DNA from: Epiperipatus broadwayi
Taxonomy: Eukaryota; Onychophora; Udeonychophora; Euonychophora; Peripatidae
Assembly (NCBI GenBank): GCA_028023455.1
Contig: JAQFVV010012420.1
Span: 1,612,001 to 1,676,000, forward strand
Direction: 5' to 3'
Length of the DNA stretch: 64,000 nt
Shown here in pieces: positions 37,884-47,939 of the stretch (positions within the stretch are counted from its first letter, which is position 1; each line of letters begins with the position of its first letter). The translations under genes and the position numbers were made by a program. Below the pieces are notes generated by a model. It was not told the origin of the DNA. It saw only the letters and a list, made by a program, of their open reading frames with translations, and made no database searches.

Positions 37884-39198
37884 AAATACCCAGCAATGGC
37901 TTATGATCAGTTATTAGCTCGAATTTTCGGCCAAAAATAAATTGGTGGAATTTCTTCACCACAAATATAATTGCCAGTGCCTCTTTATCTATCTGGATGT
38001 AATTTCTTTCTGCCTTTGACAAAGTTCTGGATGCATATGCCACAGGGCGCTCACATCCCTCTATCGGATGAGCTAGGATTGCACCTACTCCCCATTCTGA
38101 TGCATCTTTAGTAATTCTAACATTGTGATCGCTATCAAAATGCACTAATAATTTATCCAATACTAATGGATCTTTTGTTTTTTCGAAAGCTTTTTCATGT
38201 GTTTCAGTCCAGCTCCACGTTTGCCCTTTACATAACAATTCATATAACGGAGTTACTACCATTGCTTTATTTTTCAGAAAAGGTTCAAAAAAATTTACAG
38301 GACCTAGAAATGCTTGCAACTGGTTTACATTTTTAGGTTTTACTGCCCGAACTTTGGCATTCAAAGGGTGCTTTCCTTTATCTGAAATCATATGACCTAG
38401 AAAATTTAATTCTGTTGCTTTCCATACACATTTTTCTACTTTTAGTTTTACACCTATCCTATTCAACCTATCACATACTTTTAAAACTTTACTTTTTAAA
38501 TTTCTACTAGATGTCACCGTTATTAATATATCATCATAATATGGTGTCACCCCTTCAATTCCTTGCAATATCATATTTAACTTTGCCTGAAAAATATTCA
38601 GTGCTGTAGTAATTCCAAATGGCAAACGATTACATTTATATAACCCAAAAGGTGTGGTTAATGTTAATATTTTTGCTGTGTTCTCTGTAACTTTAACCTG
38701 ATGGTACACAGAGTTTAGGTCTAATTTAGCAAAATATTTTGCCTTTGACAAATTTGCTAGTATTTCACGTACATTAGGTACCAGGTATGCACCTTTATTC
38801 AAATATTTGTTAACTGTAACACGGTAATCACCGCACAATCTAACTTCCCCATCTGGTTTTGTTATTACCACAATCGGTGTGGCCCATTCTACCTCCTCTA
38901 CTGGGGTTAATATGCCGCTTGCTACTAAATGTTTTAACTTGTCTTCTACCTTTTGCCTTTGTGCAAAAGGGATTTTACATGGCTTGCACATTACTGTTCT
39001 TACATTAACCGCTAAATGTATTTCTACTGGGTTTGTTTTAATTAAACCCAGATCTTGCGTAAATAAGTCTGGGTATAATTTTACCATTTCTTTTTCTGTT
39101 GAAATCATTTTTACAATGGAAAATTGTATTCCCAAGTGTGTAAACCATTCTCTTCCTATTAACGGGCTTATTTTTTTCTCAACTATATAGATTGGCAA
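37828..39198 (-). pseudogene. Gypsy reverse transcriptase and RNase H (N part)
   Basis: A 456-codon open frame. PLIGREWF marks the protease-RT linker, then WATPIVVITKPDGEVRLCGDYR, AKLDLNSVYHQV (palm Asp), PFGI, and the catalytic YYDDIL. FLGHMIS and the thumb follow, then RNase H with DASEWGVGAILAH, Y.QIDKEALAI and TDHKPLLGIFG. The frame breaks near 37870, where RNase H continues in the next frame (37599-37883). One departure from the family is ALNIFQ where most have ASFQ or APFQ after the PFG motif. The product would make element cDNA inside the virus-like particle. Confidence 0.9.
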
Positions 39199-39410
39199 AC
39201 ACTACTGGAGCATCTACTTTTCCCATTATTTTAATAGGATTCCCATTAACATCTTTTACTTTAATGTCCACATTCTGTATTTTTACTTTTTGTGTTGGCT
39301 TTTGATATTTCTTTCCAATCATTTATACATAGCAGCGATATACCCGACCCACTATCAACTTCCATATTTAGCTCACTATTACATATTTTTACTTTTACAT
39401 AAATTGGTCT
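39190..39410 (-). pseudogene. Gypsy aspartic protease domain, frameshifted
   Basis: Minus strand reads NMEVDSGSGISLLCINDWK with the D-S-G catalytic triad of retropepsins. After a frame change near 39300 it continues with VDIKVKDVNGNPI and KVDAPVVFANLY, and a further shift joins the RT frame. The family cleaves the Gag-Pol polyprotein. Confidence 0.8.
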
Positions 39411-39553
39411 TGCCTAGGCATTATTATATTTTTCTTAATATTAGTTTCTTCACATCTATATCCCTTTTTCTTGTATATATCTTTTTTACAAGGCTTTTTA
39501 CCTAATGACATTTTACAACTTTAGTATTCTCACTCCACACGTAGTTCGTATGC

Positions 39554-39570
39554 GGCTGTCAACTGTGCCA
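39554..39570 (-). promoter_or_regulatory. Primer-binding site
   Basis: Minus strand TGGCACAGTTGACAGCC, beginning with the TGG that pairs with a tRNA CCA end, four bases inside the 5' LTR. The priming tRNA was not identified. Confidence 0.7.
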
Positions 39571-39574
39571 ACTT

Positions 39575-40170
39575 TGTAATGTATCTGCCCCGTGAGAGAA
39601 ACGACAGGGACAAACAACATACAATAAATTACTAAAATGATTTAAATTAGTTTCACAAATAAATAACCAGCACGAGAATTAATAATTACTAAGATTTATT
39701 TAGTTAATGGTATTAAACGTTTACATCAGTTTAACTTAACCCTACATAGAGCCCTGAAGGCATACAAAATAATAAAAGATCGGGAGGATCTGTTATATTT
39801 ACCCCTAGTCGGATTTTTGAACCTTCAGATCCGATAATCTGGGTTTTTCTCCCTCATAAGTTCTGATCAGCAAAATACAATTATTAGCTTTGATCTCAAT
39901 CAGGCAAAACAGCAAAAAGACCCATGATCCTCTCCTACACAGTTTATATAGTCCCGCCTGATTTCTTATCAGTTCCTTTTAATCACTGCTTCTTATCTTT
40001 TCCAATTAGCTAATTATTTCCATTCTATATATTAAAGTTTGAAATTCTAAATATTTTATTTACATAAAGTTTGACTTTCTAAATATTTTTATTTATACAA
40101 GTTTAACATATATATCTACTACTGGAGTAATATTTACACAGTTATATTTATTTTACCGTTAAACACAACA
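39575..40170 (-). repeat. 5' LTR of the Gypsy element
   Basis: Same 596-bp length as its partner. In the element's orientation this LTR holds the promoter; the exact TATA and start cannot be fixed in such AT-rich sequence. Followed by the PBS after a 4-base spacer. Confidence 0.95.
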
Positions 40171-40175
40171 ACACT

Positions 40176-43100
40176 ATTATGTTTTAGTTTTAAAAATAAC
40201 TTAATTGTTGCGTTGTTTTTGACATTATTTAGTTTCATCATCTTACTTTGTGATTAGATAATGTAATTTTAAAAATAACCTTTATTACTTTATTCCATTT
40301 TCATCGTATTTAGTTGGGTTTTTAAAAATGTTTTGACTTTTTAAAATGAAGTTCTTAGGTCGTTTCTTTATTAAATTTTAATAAAGTTATTTTTCTATCC
40401 CATAATTAATTTGTATAAACAATTCTAATATCAAATCATTGGTCTTACTCTTCACAAGATTTACAGAAGTTTCTTCTGCTTAATTCAAATTAAGTCTGCA
40501 TTGCTTCATCTATACATATTCTGTATAAGATATTCAGTCTTATATTTTTACATTCTTTGATATTAAAACTATTAGGAGTAGTAATTTACTGAATTCCAAA
40601 ACTAATTTATTTTAAGCTTGAATAATAAATGATTGTTAGAGGATGATACCACTATTCAAATCTCCAGATTTGTTTTTGGCTTATTGGCCTATGTGAATGA
40701 GAAATATACAATTTGCATTCTACATATTCAGCAAAATGCTTTCATTCTTTTATATTATTTAAGCTAATAGTCTAATATTAAAATACTCCCCGATTTTGAA
40801 TTTAAGATAACATATGTATAATTATGTAATTAACTATTTTAATGGGATCATTTTTTAATGCTAACTGTAGGAATATTTGACTTTTTGTCAAGAATGTCAT
40901 ATAATAAACAAAAAATTACATAGTTTTCTTTGCTTGCTTTTACATCTGAATTACAAATAATAATTCACTATATTCTTCTCCAAAACCATCTATTATAAAT
41001 TTAAGAAATCGATAGACTTTATGTAGTAGTCTCATACTTACTGCCATCTGATCTAATAACCAGCATCTAGTCTGTGTATATGAAAGAAGCAGTACAACCT
41101 TCTAATATTTATTAATTATTCAAACTTACCATAAATGACTTTGGATTAGAGTACATAAAATGAATGCTTGTTTACAATGCAGATATTGAAGTTACCAAAG
41201 ATAGTCATGGAATGCTTTGATTCATATGTACTATGTTTTTCCTCATATTTTAATATATATTAGGAAGTATAGACCCTCTATTTTAAATTTTTCAGGCATT
41301 ACATTGTTCTAGTCTCAGTTATTATAATTAATCCTTTAATATCATTATAACATACTCATACCCAGTGATTACTTATTGTTCTGGTTTGTTAAACAGGCAT
41401 TTGTTTCAAGTCCTTTATGCTTCTATTATTTGCTTTATTACTAAAGAGAATACATTGGAGATTTAAGTTTCCAGTGAATAAATACTTTCATATTATTTTT
41501 TGTTTTAAACATAATACAAAAACTTATTGGATTATAAATGAAAATTGATGGGTTTTTTAGAGAAAAACATACTCAAAATTCATTCACAGTTATATAATAA
41601 CCTGAATATAAAATATTGGACTATAAACTGCATTGTTTTATTTTCACATCATATAATTATGTGCTTGGGAAATCTAATTAAGTTTAATCATTAAAAGGAC
41701 AGAATGAGTATAACCCTCATCAGAAAGATTTTTTGTGATACTTTTAATTGAGAATCAGTCTAATTACATTAGCTTTTTAATTTGCTATTTTACTATCAAG
41801 TTAAACTACTACAAAATTAAATTGAGTTGATGAAGTAATGGAAAACAGTACATCTTGTAAGCTCTTTATGAAAAACATTGATGAAAATCCAATTAATTTG
41901 TATACTATTTTTAATATAAAAGCAGTTAATCAACTTTATCAAACAGATTAGTTTGGTAACATGAATCATTCATTAACAATACACTTATTTCAGTGATTTT
42001 GATCCAGAGTAGTCTAAGACTTGCTAAAGGCACTGCTATTTATTACATTAAGGTCATTACAGTTTCATAGAATTTTCAAAATTGAATATATATTATTTAA
42101 ATACAGGCACAAGCAATTTTAGTTTATAGGTTTTTTCTGAGTTCTTCTATTGCCTTTTAGTATTCTCAATGTGAGAATTGATTTATTTCAGGGTGAGAAA
42201 AGTCAGTTATGTTCTATTAAAAATGAGTTTTACAACATCATCCTCATTACTTCCACATTAAATTATATTGTATCCACATATGTATTAACATGATCAAAAT
42301 CAAGAATACAATAGCCTACATAAAATCCCTTTAAGTATTAGTTTCAAAGAGATATCTTAAGGTTATATTTTAATCTAGTTTAACATTGAAGTTTCACTAT
42401 TAATGAGAAAAAAGCGTTTGTTTTCTCTTATCTTGGATAATGAAGATGTCAAGTTTTACAAATTCAGAGATAAAATAATTCATACTGAGCTTACTTCTAG
42501 AATCATCAATACAAGTCTAGTTATAATTACTTTTGCATCCAAAATTATTTAAAAACTTAAACCCCCCAAAATATATTATGCTTTTTTTTTTTTTTACAAA
42601 ACTTGATTTAGTTTTGTAGTAAAATAATAATGAAAAGGATCACTATTTTTTTTTAAAAGCCTTTGGTTTTCCTAATATTTAACCATTTCTATATTATTTA
42701 TCAAAAGTGCAGTAATACAATTTAGGACAAAACATGGCGTTATATTTATGAAAATTGAAAATAATAGATATTATATCTTCAACATATATAAAAATTAATC
42801 AATTTAAAAACTAAATGTAATCAGTTTAGAAAGCAAAACTTTTTTACTTATCTTTATTATTATTTTATTTTACACTTTTTAAGTTAAAAACTAATCAATT
42901 ATTTAAATAATATTAAGACTTAATTATGACCATAGAATTAACAAAATTGTACCAAAAAGTTCCATGTGATCTTTTAAATTTCTTTTATAATTTAAGTATT
43001 ATTACTGTTACTCATACTAGTACAAGCAATTGTGAATAGCAACAACATAGGTGTATTTGTAATATTTTAATTTTTTTTGCTTTTGAATCCCCTTTCACTT

Positions 43101-43596
43101 AAGAACTAATTCACATATACGTGTTTATATATGTGTTTATATATGTTTATTTAACTGGTTATTAAGATATGACTTTGAAGTAGGGAGACTGGTTATTTTT
43201 TTATTCTATTAAAGTTTTTTAAAGTTTTCAATTATGTAAGAAACTATGAAATACTAGAATAAACAAAATGTACTAAACAATAATAAAGTTTAAGAATTGA
43301 TAGTAAAGTATTATCACATGGTCTTTAATATTCTATTGCCATCAGTAGAAAACAGTATATGTATATAAACCAGTTAATTATTCACTACTATTCATTAAAT
43401 GGGTATTTAGTTGTTCTTAATTAGATAGTAAAACAAGAATGAAAAACTGCTCAAAACCTTGCCATCCTGCGATTAGCAAACTAGTTGAATACTGCTTTTT
43501 TTTTCACCAACTTTTTATGATTATCAATTAGAAAGGTCTTGATGACTTTTATCTATTATCAACAAACTCATACATATACTGTAATTCAAAATTTTA
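40176..43596. other. AT-rich non-coding DNA
   Basis: More than 3 kb with no open frame, repeat pair or transposon motif that I can support. Confidence 0.55.
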
Positions 43597-43862
43597 ATTT
43601 ATTAAGCAAGATTGAATAGAATTAAAAATAATTAATTAAGATTTTCATGCTCTTATTTCTAAATGCTTAAGATTTGCCTATACATTTAGATAAAAAATGA
43701 TAAGTTTGATATCATCTTATCTTTTTAAAGACTTTATCTTGTGTTTAGAAAATAAAAGTACAGTATACCTCAAATGTTACAAATTCATACAGCACATGTG
43801 TAGGAGAGTGATTCCCTAATGACTGTAAAACATGTTGTTGCATAAATAAATAACTTGTTATA
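43597..43862 (+). repeat. Flanking direct duplication, left copy
   Basis: About 265 bp matching 44655-44925: AATTAATTAAGA, CTCTTATTTCTAAAT, ATTTGCCTATACAT, TTGTGTTTAGAAAA, CAGCACATGTGTAGG and ATAAATAACTT blocks in order. No coding content. Confidence 0.75.
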
Positions 43863-43875
43863 TATATTTAATATT

Positions 43876-43888
43876 ATATCTAATACTG
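43876..43888 (+). repeat. TSD of family A inverted pair, left
   Basis: ATATCTAATACTG, identical to 44601-44613. Confidence 0.85.
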
Positions 43889-43992
43889 AAACAGACAAAA
43901 CTCTCTACGTGGTAGTGTCACTCAGTGCAAGCCAGAGTAATCAATGGATGTCAGAAGGCTTGTGCATAAAATCCCTATCTAGTGGCTACTCA

Positions 43993-44049
43993 TCCAATAT
44001 CCCCAGACAAGTTTCTAGCTTGTGAATTTTGTCAGTGAGGAACCTTGGA
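43993..44049 (-). ncRNA. Type I hammerhead, family A copy 2 (G8 lost)
   Basis: On the minus strand, outer stem I TCCAA/TTGGA and inner stem CTCA side with TGGGGA are intact. The core reads CTGACAA (G8 to A), stem II is weakened (ATT against GCT), GAAAC is intact, and stem III is AC-TT-GT followed by C, the expected cleavage base. Predicted inactive or weak. Confidence 0.7.
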
Positions 44050-44381
44050 TCTGAGAGCACTGCACCTAGATCTTAGGATCTAATGCAATCTTCCAGCAAC
44101 CACCTTTTATCTCTACTTAACTACAAAATCATAAGAATAAAATTGAAAACATAATAATATTTTTAATCCAAGCTCATTAGTTTATATAGTCATGTCGGTC
44201 TGAACTCAGTTCAATACCCATACATTTTGGTATCTTTGGTTCTTTAATAACCATAGCCACCACTATCCTATTAAGGCAGGATTAGTATTAAATAACTAAA
44301 CATCACATGACCACCATTTCTTATGCTTGCTCATAACTGTTATTAAATCAGGCAAAACTCTCCATACAGTAGTGTTCTCAG

Positions 44382-44440
44382 ATCCAAGGCTCCTCACTGA
44401 TGAAAGCCACAAGCTGGAAACTAGTTTGGGAATATTGGAT
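44382..44440 (+). ncRNA. Type I hammerhead, family A copy 3 (core intact)
   Basis: CTGATGA (44397-44403), stem II AGC-CACAA-GCT, GAAAC, mini stem III AC-TA-GT, then T as the cleavage base (GTT triplet, allowed but usually slower than GTC). Inner stem I has one C/A mismatch; outer TCCAA pairs TTGGA (44435-44439). All invariant core bases are present. The self-complementary ACTAGT at stem III could favour dimer folding, as known for hammerheads with very short stem III. Confidence 0.78.
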
Positions 44441-44600
44441 GAGTAGGCACTATATAGCAATTTTATGCACAAGCCTTCTGGCATTCATTGATTACTCTGG
44501 CTTGCACTGAGTGGCAGTACTGTATGGAAAATTTTGCCTGTTTAAATAACAGTTATGAGCAAGCATAAGAAATGATGATCATATGATGTTTAGTGGTTTG

Positions 44601-44613
44601 ATATCTAATACTG
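44601..44613 (+). repeat. TSD of family A inverted pair, right
   Basis: ATATCTAATACTG, identical to 43876-43888. Confidence 0.85.
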
Positions 44614-44654
44614 TTGTGCAATAAATTTGTAAAAATTTGTAAAGGTCATTTATT

Positions 44655-44925
44655 AATATATAGTGAATGGAATTAAAAGTAATTAATTAAGACCTTCACA
44701 CTCTTATTTCTAAATATTTAGCATTTGCCTATACATATACATTTAGGTAAAAAAGAATAAAATGGATTCATCTTATCTTTTCAAAACTTTACTTGTGTTT
44801 AGAAAATGAGATTATTCCTCAGACATTATAAATTCAAACAGCACATGTGTAGGTGGGTGATTCTCTAATGACTGTTACAATTAAAACATGATGCTAGATA
44901 AATAAATAACTTTTTATAAATAAGC
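44655..44925 (+). repeat. Flanking direct duplication, right copy
   Basis: Partner of 43597-43862, offset about 1060 bp. The ribozyme pair lies between the two copies. It diverges by substitutions and small indels, so the duplication may predate the insertion. Confidence 0.75.
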
Positions 44926-45453
44926 AAGATGTTTTATGTAGAGTAGGTAATTAAAAAATTTGATATGTTATCATTAATATGTGAAAATAAGTAAATATTA
45001 ATAATCAAATAATGACCTATTAAAGTAAACTGGCATCAAATTATTTACATGTTAACTATGGCATATTAAACTATTTTTAAATTATGACATTTCAGTAAAA
45101 ATTTATGAGGTTATGTACAAAATATTTATTTTTTGTTTGTTTATTAAAATTGGAAATTATATATTTATTTTAAATGTACTGTAAATACGATAAGCTAATA
45201 TTACTAAAATATTATAAAAATACGATAAGTTAATGTTCTGTAGAATTTTTTTTCCGGAAATCTGTTATTGAAATACATTTTTTAGAAAGTCAATAGAAAT
45301 ATATAGTTCCTAAGAGAGACTTTAAAGTTAAATAGTTTTTGTTATATATTTATTATTTATATTTTGAAAATAATTTTAAATATATAAAATAAATCATTTA
45401 AAACTAAAATATAATTTGATTTATGGTATAGAATAATATATTATGCTGTGTTA
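44926..45453. other. AT-rich non-coding DNA
   Basis: No supported feature. Confidence 0.5.
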
Positions 45454-45521
45454 TATATATGTGTAATTATATAAGTGAATATTTGTAAATACAATAAATA
45501 AATAATTAAAAATTTTATCCA

Positions 45522-45565
45522 CTTAGGAGCACTTTCGATTATCTCAGTAATCTGTGTCAACTAAA
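45522..45565 (-). ncRNA. Candidate hammerhead-like fold in PLE-2 left arm
   Basis: Same 44-nt fold as the right arm on the opposite strand. Loop bases differ (stem II loop C/T, stem III loop TG instead of CA), but every helix is kept. Confidence 0.4.
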
Positions 45566-45576
45566 GCTTTGAAATG

Positions 45577-45866
45577 CTAACTTTCCCACAATTCTGTGAT
45601 CTTAACATTTGCTGCTTGCCTGTTAATTAAGTCATGTTTATATTTGTATATTAGCATAGCTTCCTTTATTTTTCTTTTATTGTTATTTTTTTCAATTTGC
45701 AATATTTTTACACTGTTAAAATTGAAGTCAAAACCATAAATACATGATTTATTATGGTCGTAAAAAACAGATGCTGAAATATTATTATCCACTATGCAAT
45801 TTTGTTTCGATTTCTGAACTCGTTTTAATAATAGCAAGTGTTCTTTAGTTCTTTTTTCCAATGTAA
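45577..45866 (-). pseudogene. PLE-2 left-arm copy of endonuclease C-terminus
   Basis: An open frame of 94 codons duplicating the GIY-YIG C-terminal part (KRTKEHLLLLKRVQKSKQNC onward) without the stop found in the + copy at 46535. It shows the stop arose in the right copy or after the arms formed. It has no start or catalytic core of its own. Confidence 0.8.
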
Positions 45867-45934
45867 ACCAAATACAATTAATGAGTTGTTTAAAGAATTA
45901 AATAGTTTAAAAAGCCTAAAATGGATAAAAACAG

Positions 45935-46770
45935 GTGAAGATTTTAATGTGCGTTCAGTTTCTTGATCTTAAAATAACTAGAAATCAATGCATGCCGGAT
46001 TACTGTATGACCATTAAACCAATAGTAAAAAGAGGTTATATTTCATATAAATCAAAAGTGCCAATGTCACACAAAATGGCTGGTTTGAAGTCCTTCTTAT
46101 TTAGAAACAATAGTCTTTGCAAATATTCATCGGATAAAGGCAAAAATATTGAAATATATTCAAATGAATTGTTAAATGTTGGCTACAATTATAATCATAT
46201 ATATAATGTTATTAGAGATTTTAATACAAAATATAAAAATAAAATTTTTAATAATATTGATTCTCCTGCTTATAAAAAAATATGGATATCAATCCCATAT
46301 ATTTCAAATGATCAAGTAAATTTTATAAGAAAAATTTATAAAGGAATATGTGATATTGCATTTTACACACCTCCTACATTAAACAAATTAATAAATAACT
46401 CCAAAGATAAAACTTCATTTATAAATAAAAATTGTGTCATTTATAAATGGATATGTAGGTGTGGCAGTGGATATATAGGTGAATCTAGATGTACATTGAA
46501 AAAAAGAACTAAAGAACACTTGCTATTATTAAAATAAGTTCAGGAATCGAAACAAAATTGTATAGTGGATAATAATATTTCAGCATCTGTTTTTTATGAC
46601 CACAGTAAATCATGTATTTATGGTTTTGACTTCAATTTTAGCAGTGTAAAAATATTGCAAATTGAAAAAAAGAAAAATAAAGTAATCTATGCTAATATAC
46701 AAATATAAACATGACTTAATTAACAAGCAAGTAGCAAATGTTAAGATCACAGAATTGTGGGAAAGTTAGC
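45935..46770 (+). pseudogene. PLE-2 RT C-terminus and GIY-YIG endonuclease
   Basis: The 200-codon frame at 45935-46537 begins inside the RT 'FLDLKITR' motif and continues with the PLE thumb-like region. It then gives VIYKWICRCGSGYIGESRCTL with the GIY-YIG pair and RTKEH (catalytic Arg and Glu-His). A TAA at 46535-46537 interrupts; the same frame goes on as VQESKQNCIVDNNISASVF and YDHSKSCIYGFDFN to about 46700. The catalytic RT core is missing upstream, so the copy is 5'-truncated. The endonuclease would nick target DNA for priming. Confidence 0.85.
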
Positions 46771-46780
46771 ATTTCAAAGC

Positions 46781-46824
46781 TTTAGTTGACACAGATTACC
46801 GAGATAATCGAAAGCACTCCTAAG
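46781..46824 (+). ncRNA. Candidate hammerhead-like fold in PLE-2 right arm
   Basis: Stem I TTTAG (46781-46785) pairs with CTAAG (46820-46824). Stem II GATTA/TAATC closes a 6-nt loop, and GAAA follows directly (46810-46813). A mini stem III AG-CA-CT then leads to C as cleavage base. The weak point is the core: TTGACACA stands where CTGANGA should be. It is either a decayed ribozyme or a coincidence of helices. Confidence 0.4.
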
Positions 46825-46922
46825 TGAATAAAATTTTTAATTATTTATTTACTGTATTTACAAATATTCAGTTATATAATTATGTATATTGCTTTAAAAA
46901 TACAGACATCGAATAATAATAT

Positions 46923-46984
<62 letters not shown>

Positions 46985-46985
46985 A
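46923..46985. repeat. (AT)n microsatellite
   Basis: About 60 bp of AT dinucleotides with one break near 46961, next to the PLE-2 right end. Confidence 0.9.
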
Positions 46986-47939
46986 TGTAGTGGATGGAAT
47001 CTGAACTCATTTTGAAGCCACATGCTGATGTACCACTGTGTTTGAGGGAAATTATAAGTTCTGTAGATATTTACATATTTAAGCTTAATAACAAAATTAA
47101 ATTCATTCACCACAATATAACCAATAACTAAATCATTGCCATATCCATCCATTATCATTGATTTGCATAGTTTGATTAGTCAAACTATAATCTTATTGAA
47201 GTACTACTAATGAAGTGATTGTATCTCTTGAGTAATAATCACTCTTACACATTCACCTGCACTGATCATAAAAAATAATATTGACTAGTTGTTCTGAGGG
47301 TGAGAATGTTTCTATATCTTTTGGCACCATCTTCTGCTGAAAGTCTGATTTACCTATCCTTATTATTTCCTAAATATTATTTTTTATCTACTAAGTTAGA
47401 TGATCAAAAATCATATGTATAATTAAACTATGCTTCGCAGTCAGATTAAGAATTGAATAATAAACATAACTAATGCTATTTAATTTTGAAATAACAGTTT
47501 AATGATATAATTAATTATAAAAATGTCAAAGAAATGTCATGCATATTAAAAATCACATTGCATTCAAATACTTTAAATCTTCATCATATAGTAGGTAGAT
47601 GTACAAATGCACAAATTACTTTTTGGGGTTATTTATTTGAATATATTTCTGGATGGATTTAATACTTTATCTATACCCCCATAACCACTTTAAAGGTATA
47701 TGCACATCAGTGACAAAGCATGACTTTTTTAGGAACAGAAGCACACTACATAATCTTTTTTTTATTAATGTTTTATTTTACTTGCCACAACAATTTTCAC
47801 ATATTTTTCATTCATAGTTTAAAATTTCATATAAAACAAATAATATAAATAAAACAATATAATTATATCAAACAAAATCTGTTCTCATTGGTTAATTAAT
47901 TCAGTATATTATCTTATAATTAAAATTTGAAATTACTAA
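46986..47939. other. Non-coding DNA
   Basis: Contains a small inverted repeat near 47166-47190 (AGTTTGATTAGTCAAACT). Nothing else supported. Confidence 0.45.

Larger units (their letters stand above)
35812..40175 (-). mobile_element. Ty3/Gypsy LTR retrotransposon with 5-bp TSD, gag missing
   Basis: Element 35817-40170 (4354 bp) lies on the minus strand between direct repeats ACACT at 35812-35816 and 40171-40175. Two 596-bp LTRs (TG..CA ends), a primer-binding site, a polypurine tract and pol in the order protease, RT, RNase H, integrase identify it as Ty3/Gypsy. Only about 150 bp separates the PBS from the protease, so nearly all gag is deleted. The LTRs differ at about 23 of 596 positions by eye (roughly 4%), so the insertion is not recent. 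It cannot encode its own capsid. Confidence 0.93.
43889..44600. mobile_element. Family A hammerhead element, head-to-head pair with 13-bp TSD
   Basis: A nearly full unit on the minus strand (43889 to about 44330) joins a 5'-shortened unit on the + strand (about 44330-44600). The 13-bp TSD shows the 712-bp pair was inserted as one retroposition event. Both arms carry a hammerhead fold, and the minus unit carries the palindromic GAACTGAGTTCAGACC motif near 44200. No ORF. Head-to-head junctions are a PLE habit, which hints at PLE-type mobilisation. Confidence 0.8.
45454..46892 (+). mobile_element. Penelope-like element (PLE-2) with inverted arms
   Basis: A central PLE RT C-terminus and GIY-YIG frame on the + strand is flanked by inverted copies of the 3' end: the left arm at about 45454-45866 (minus) matches the right arm at about 46490-46892. 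The arms are highly similar, including the coding of the endonuclease C-terminus. This is a different PLE family from PLE-1: no tRNA-like block, and a different end sequence. An (AT)n tract adjoins the right end. Confidence 0.85.
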
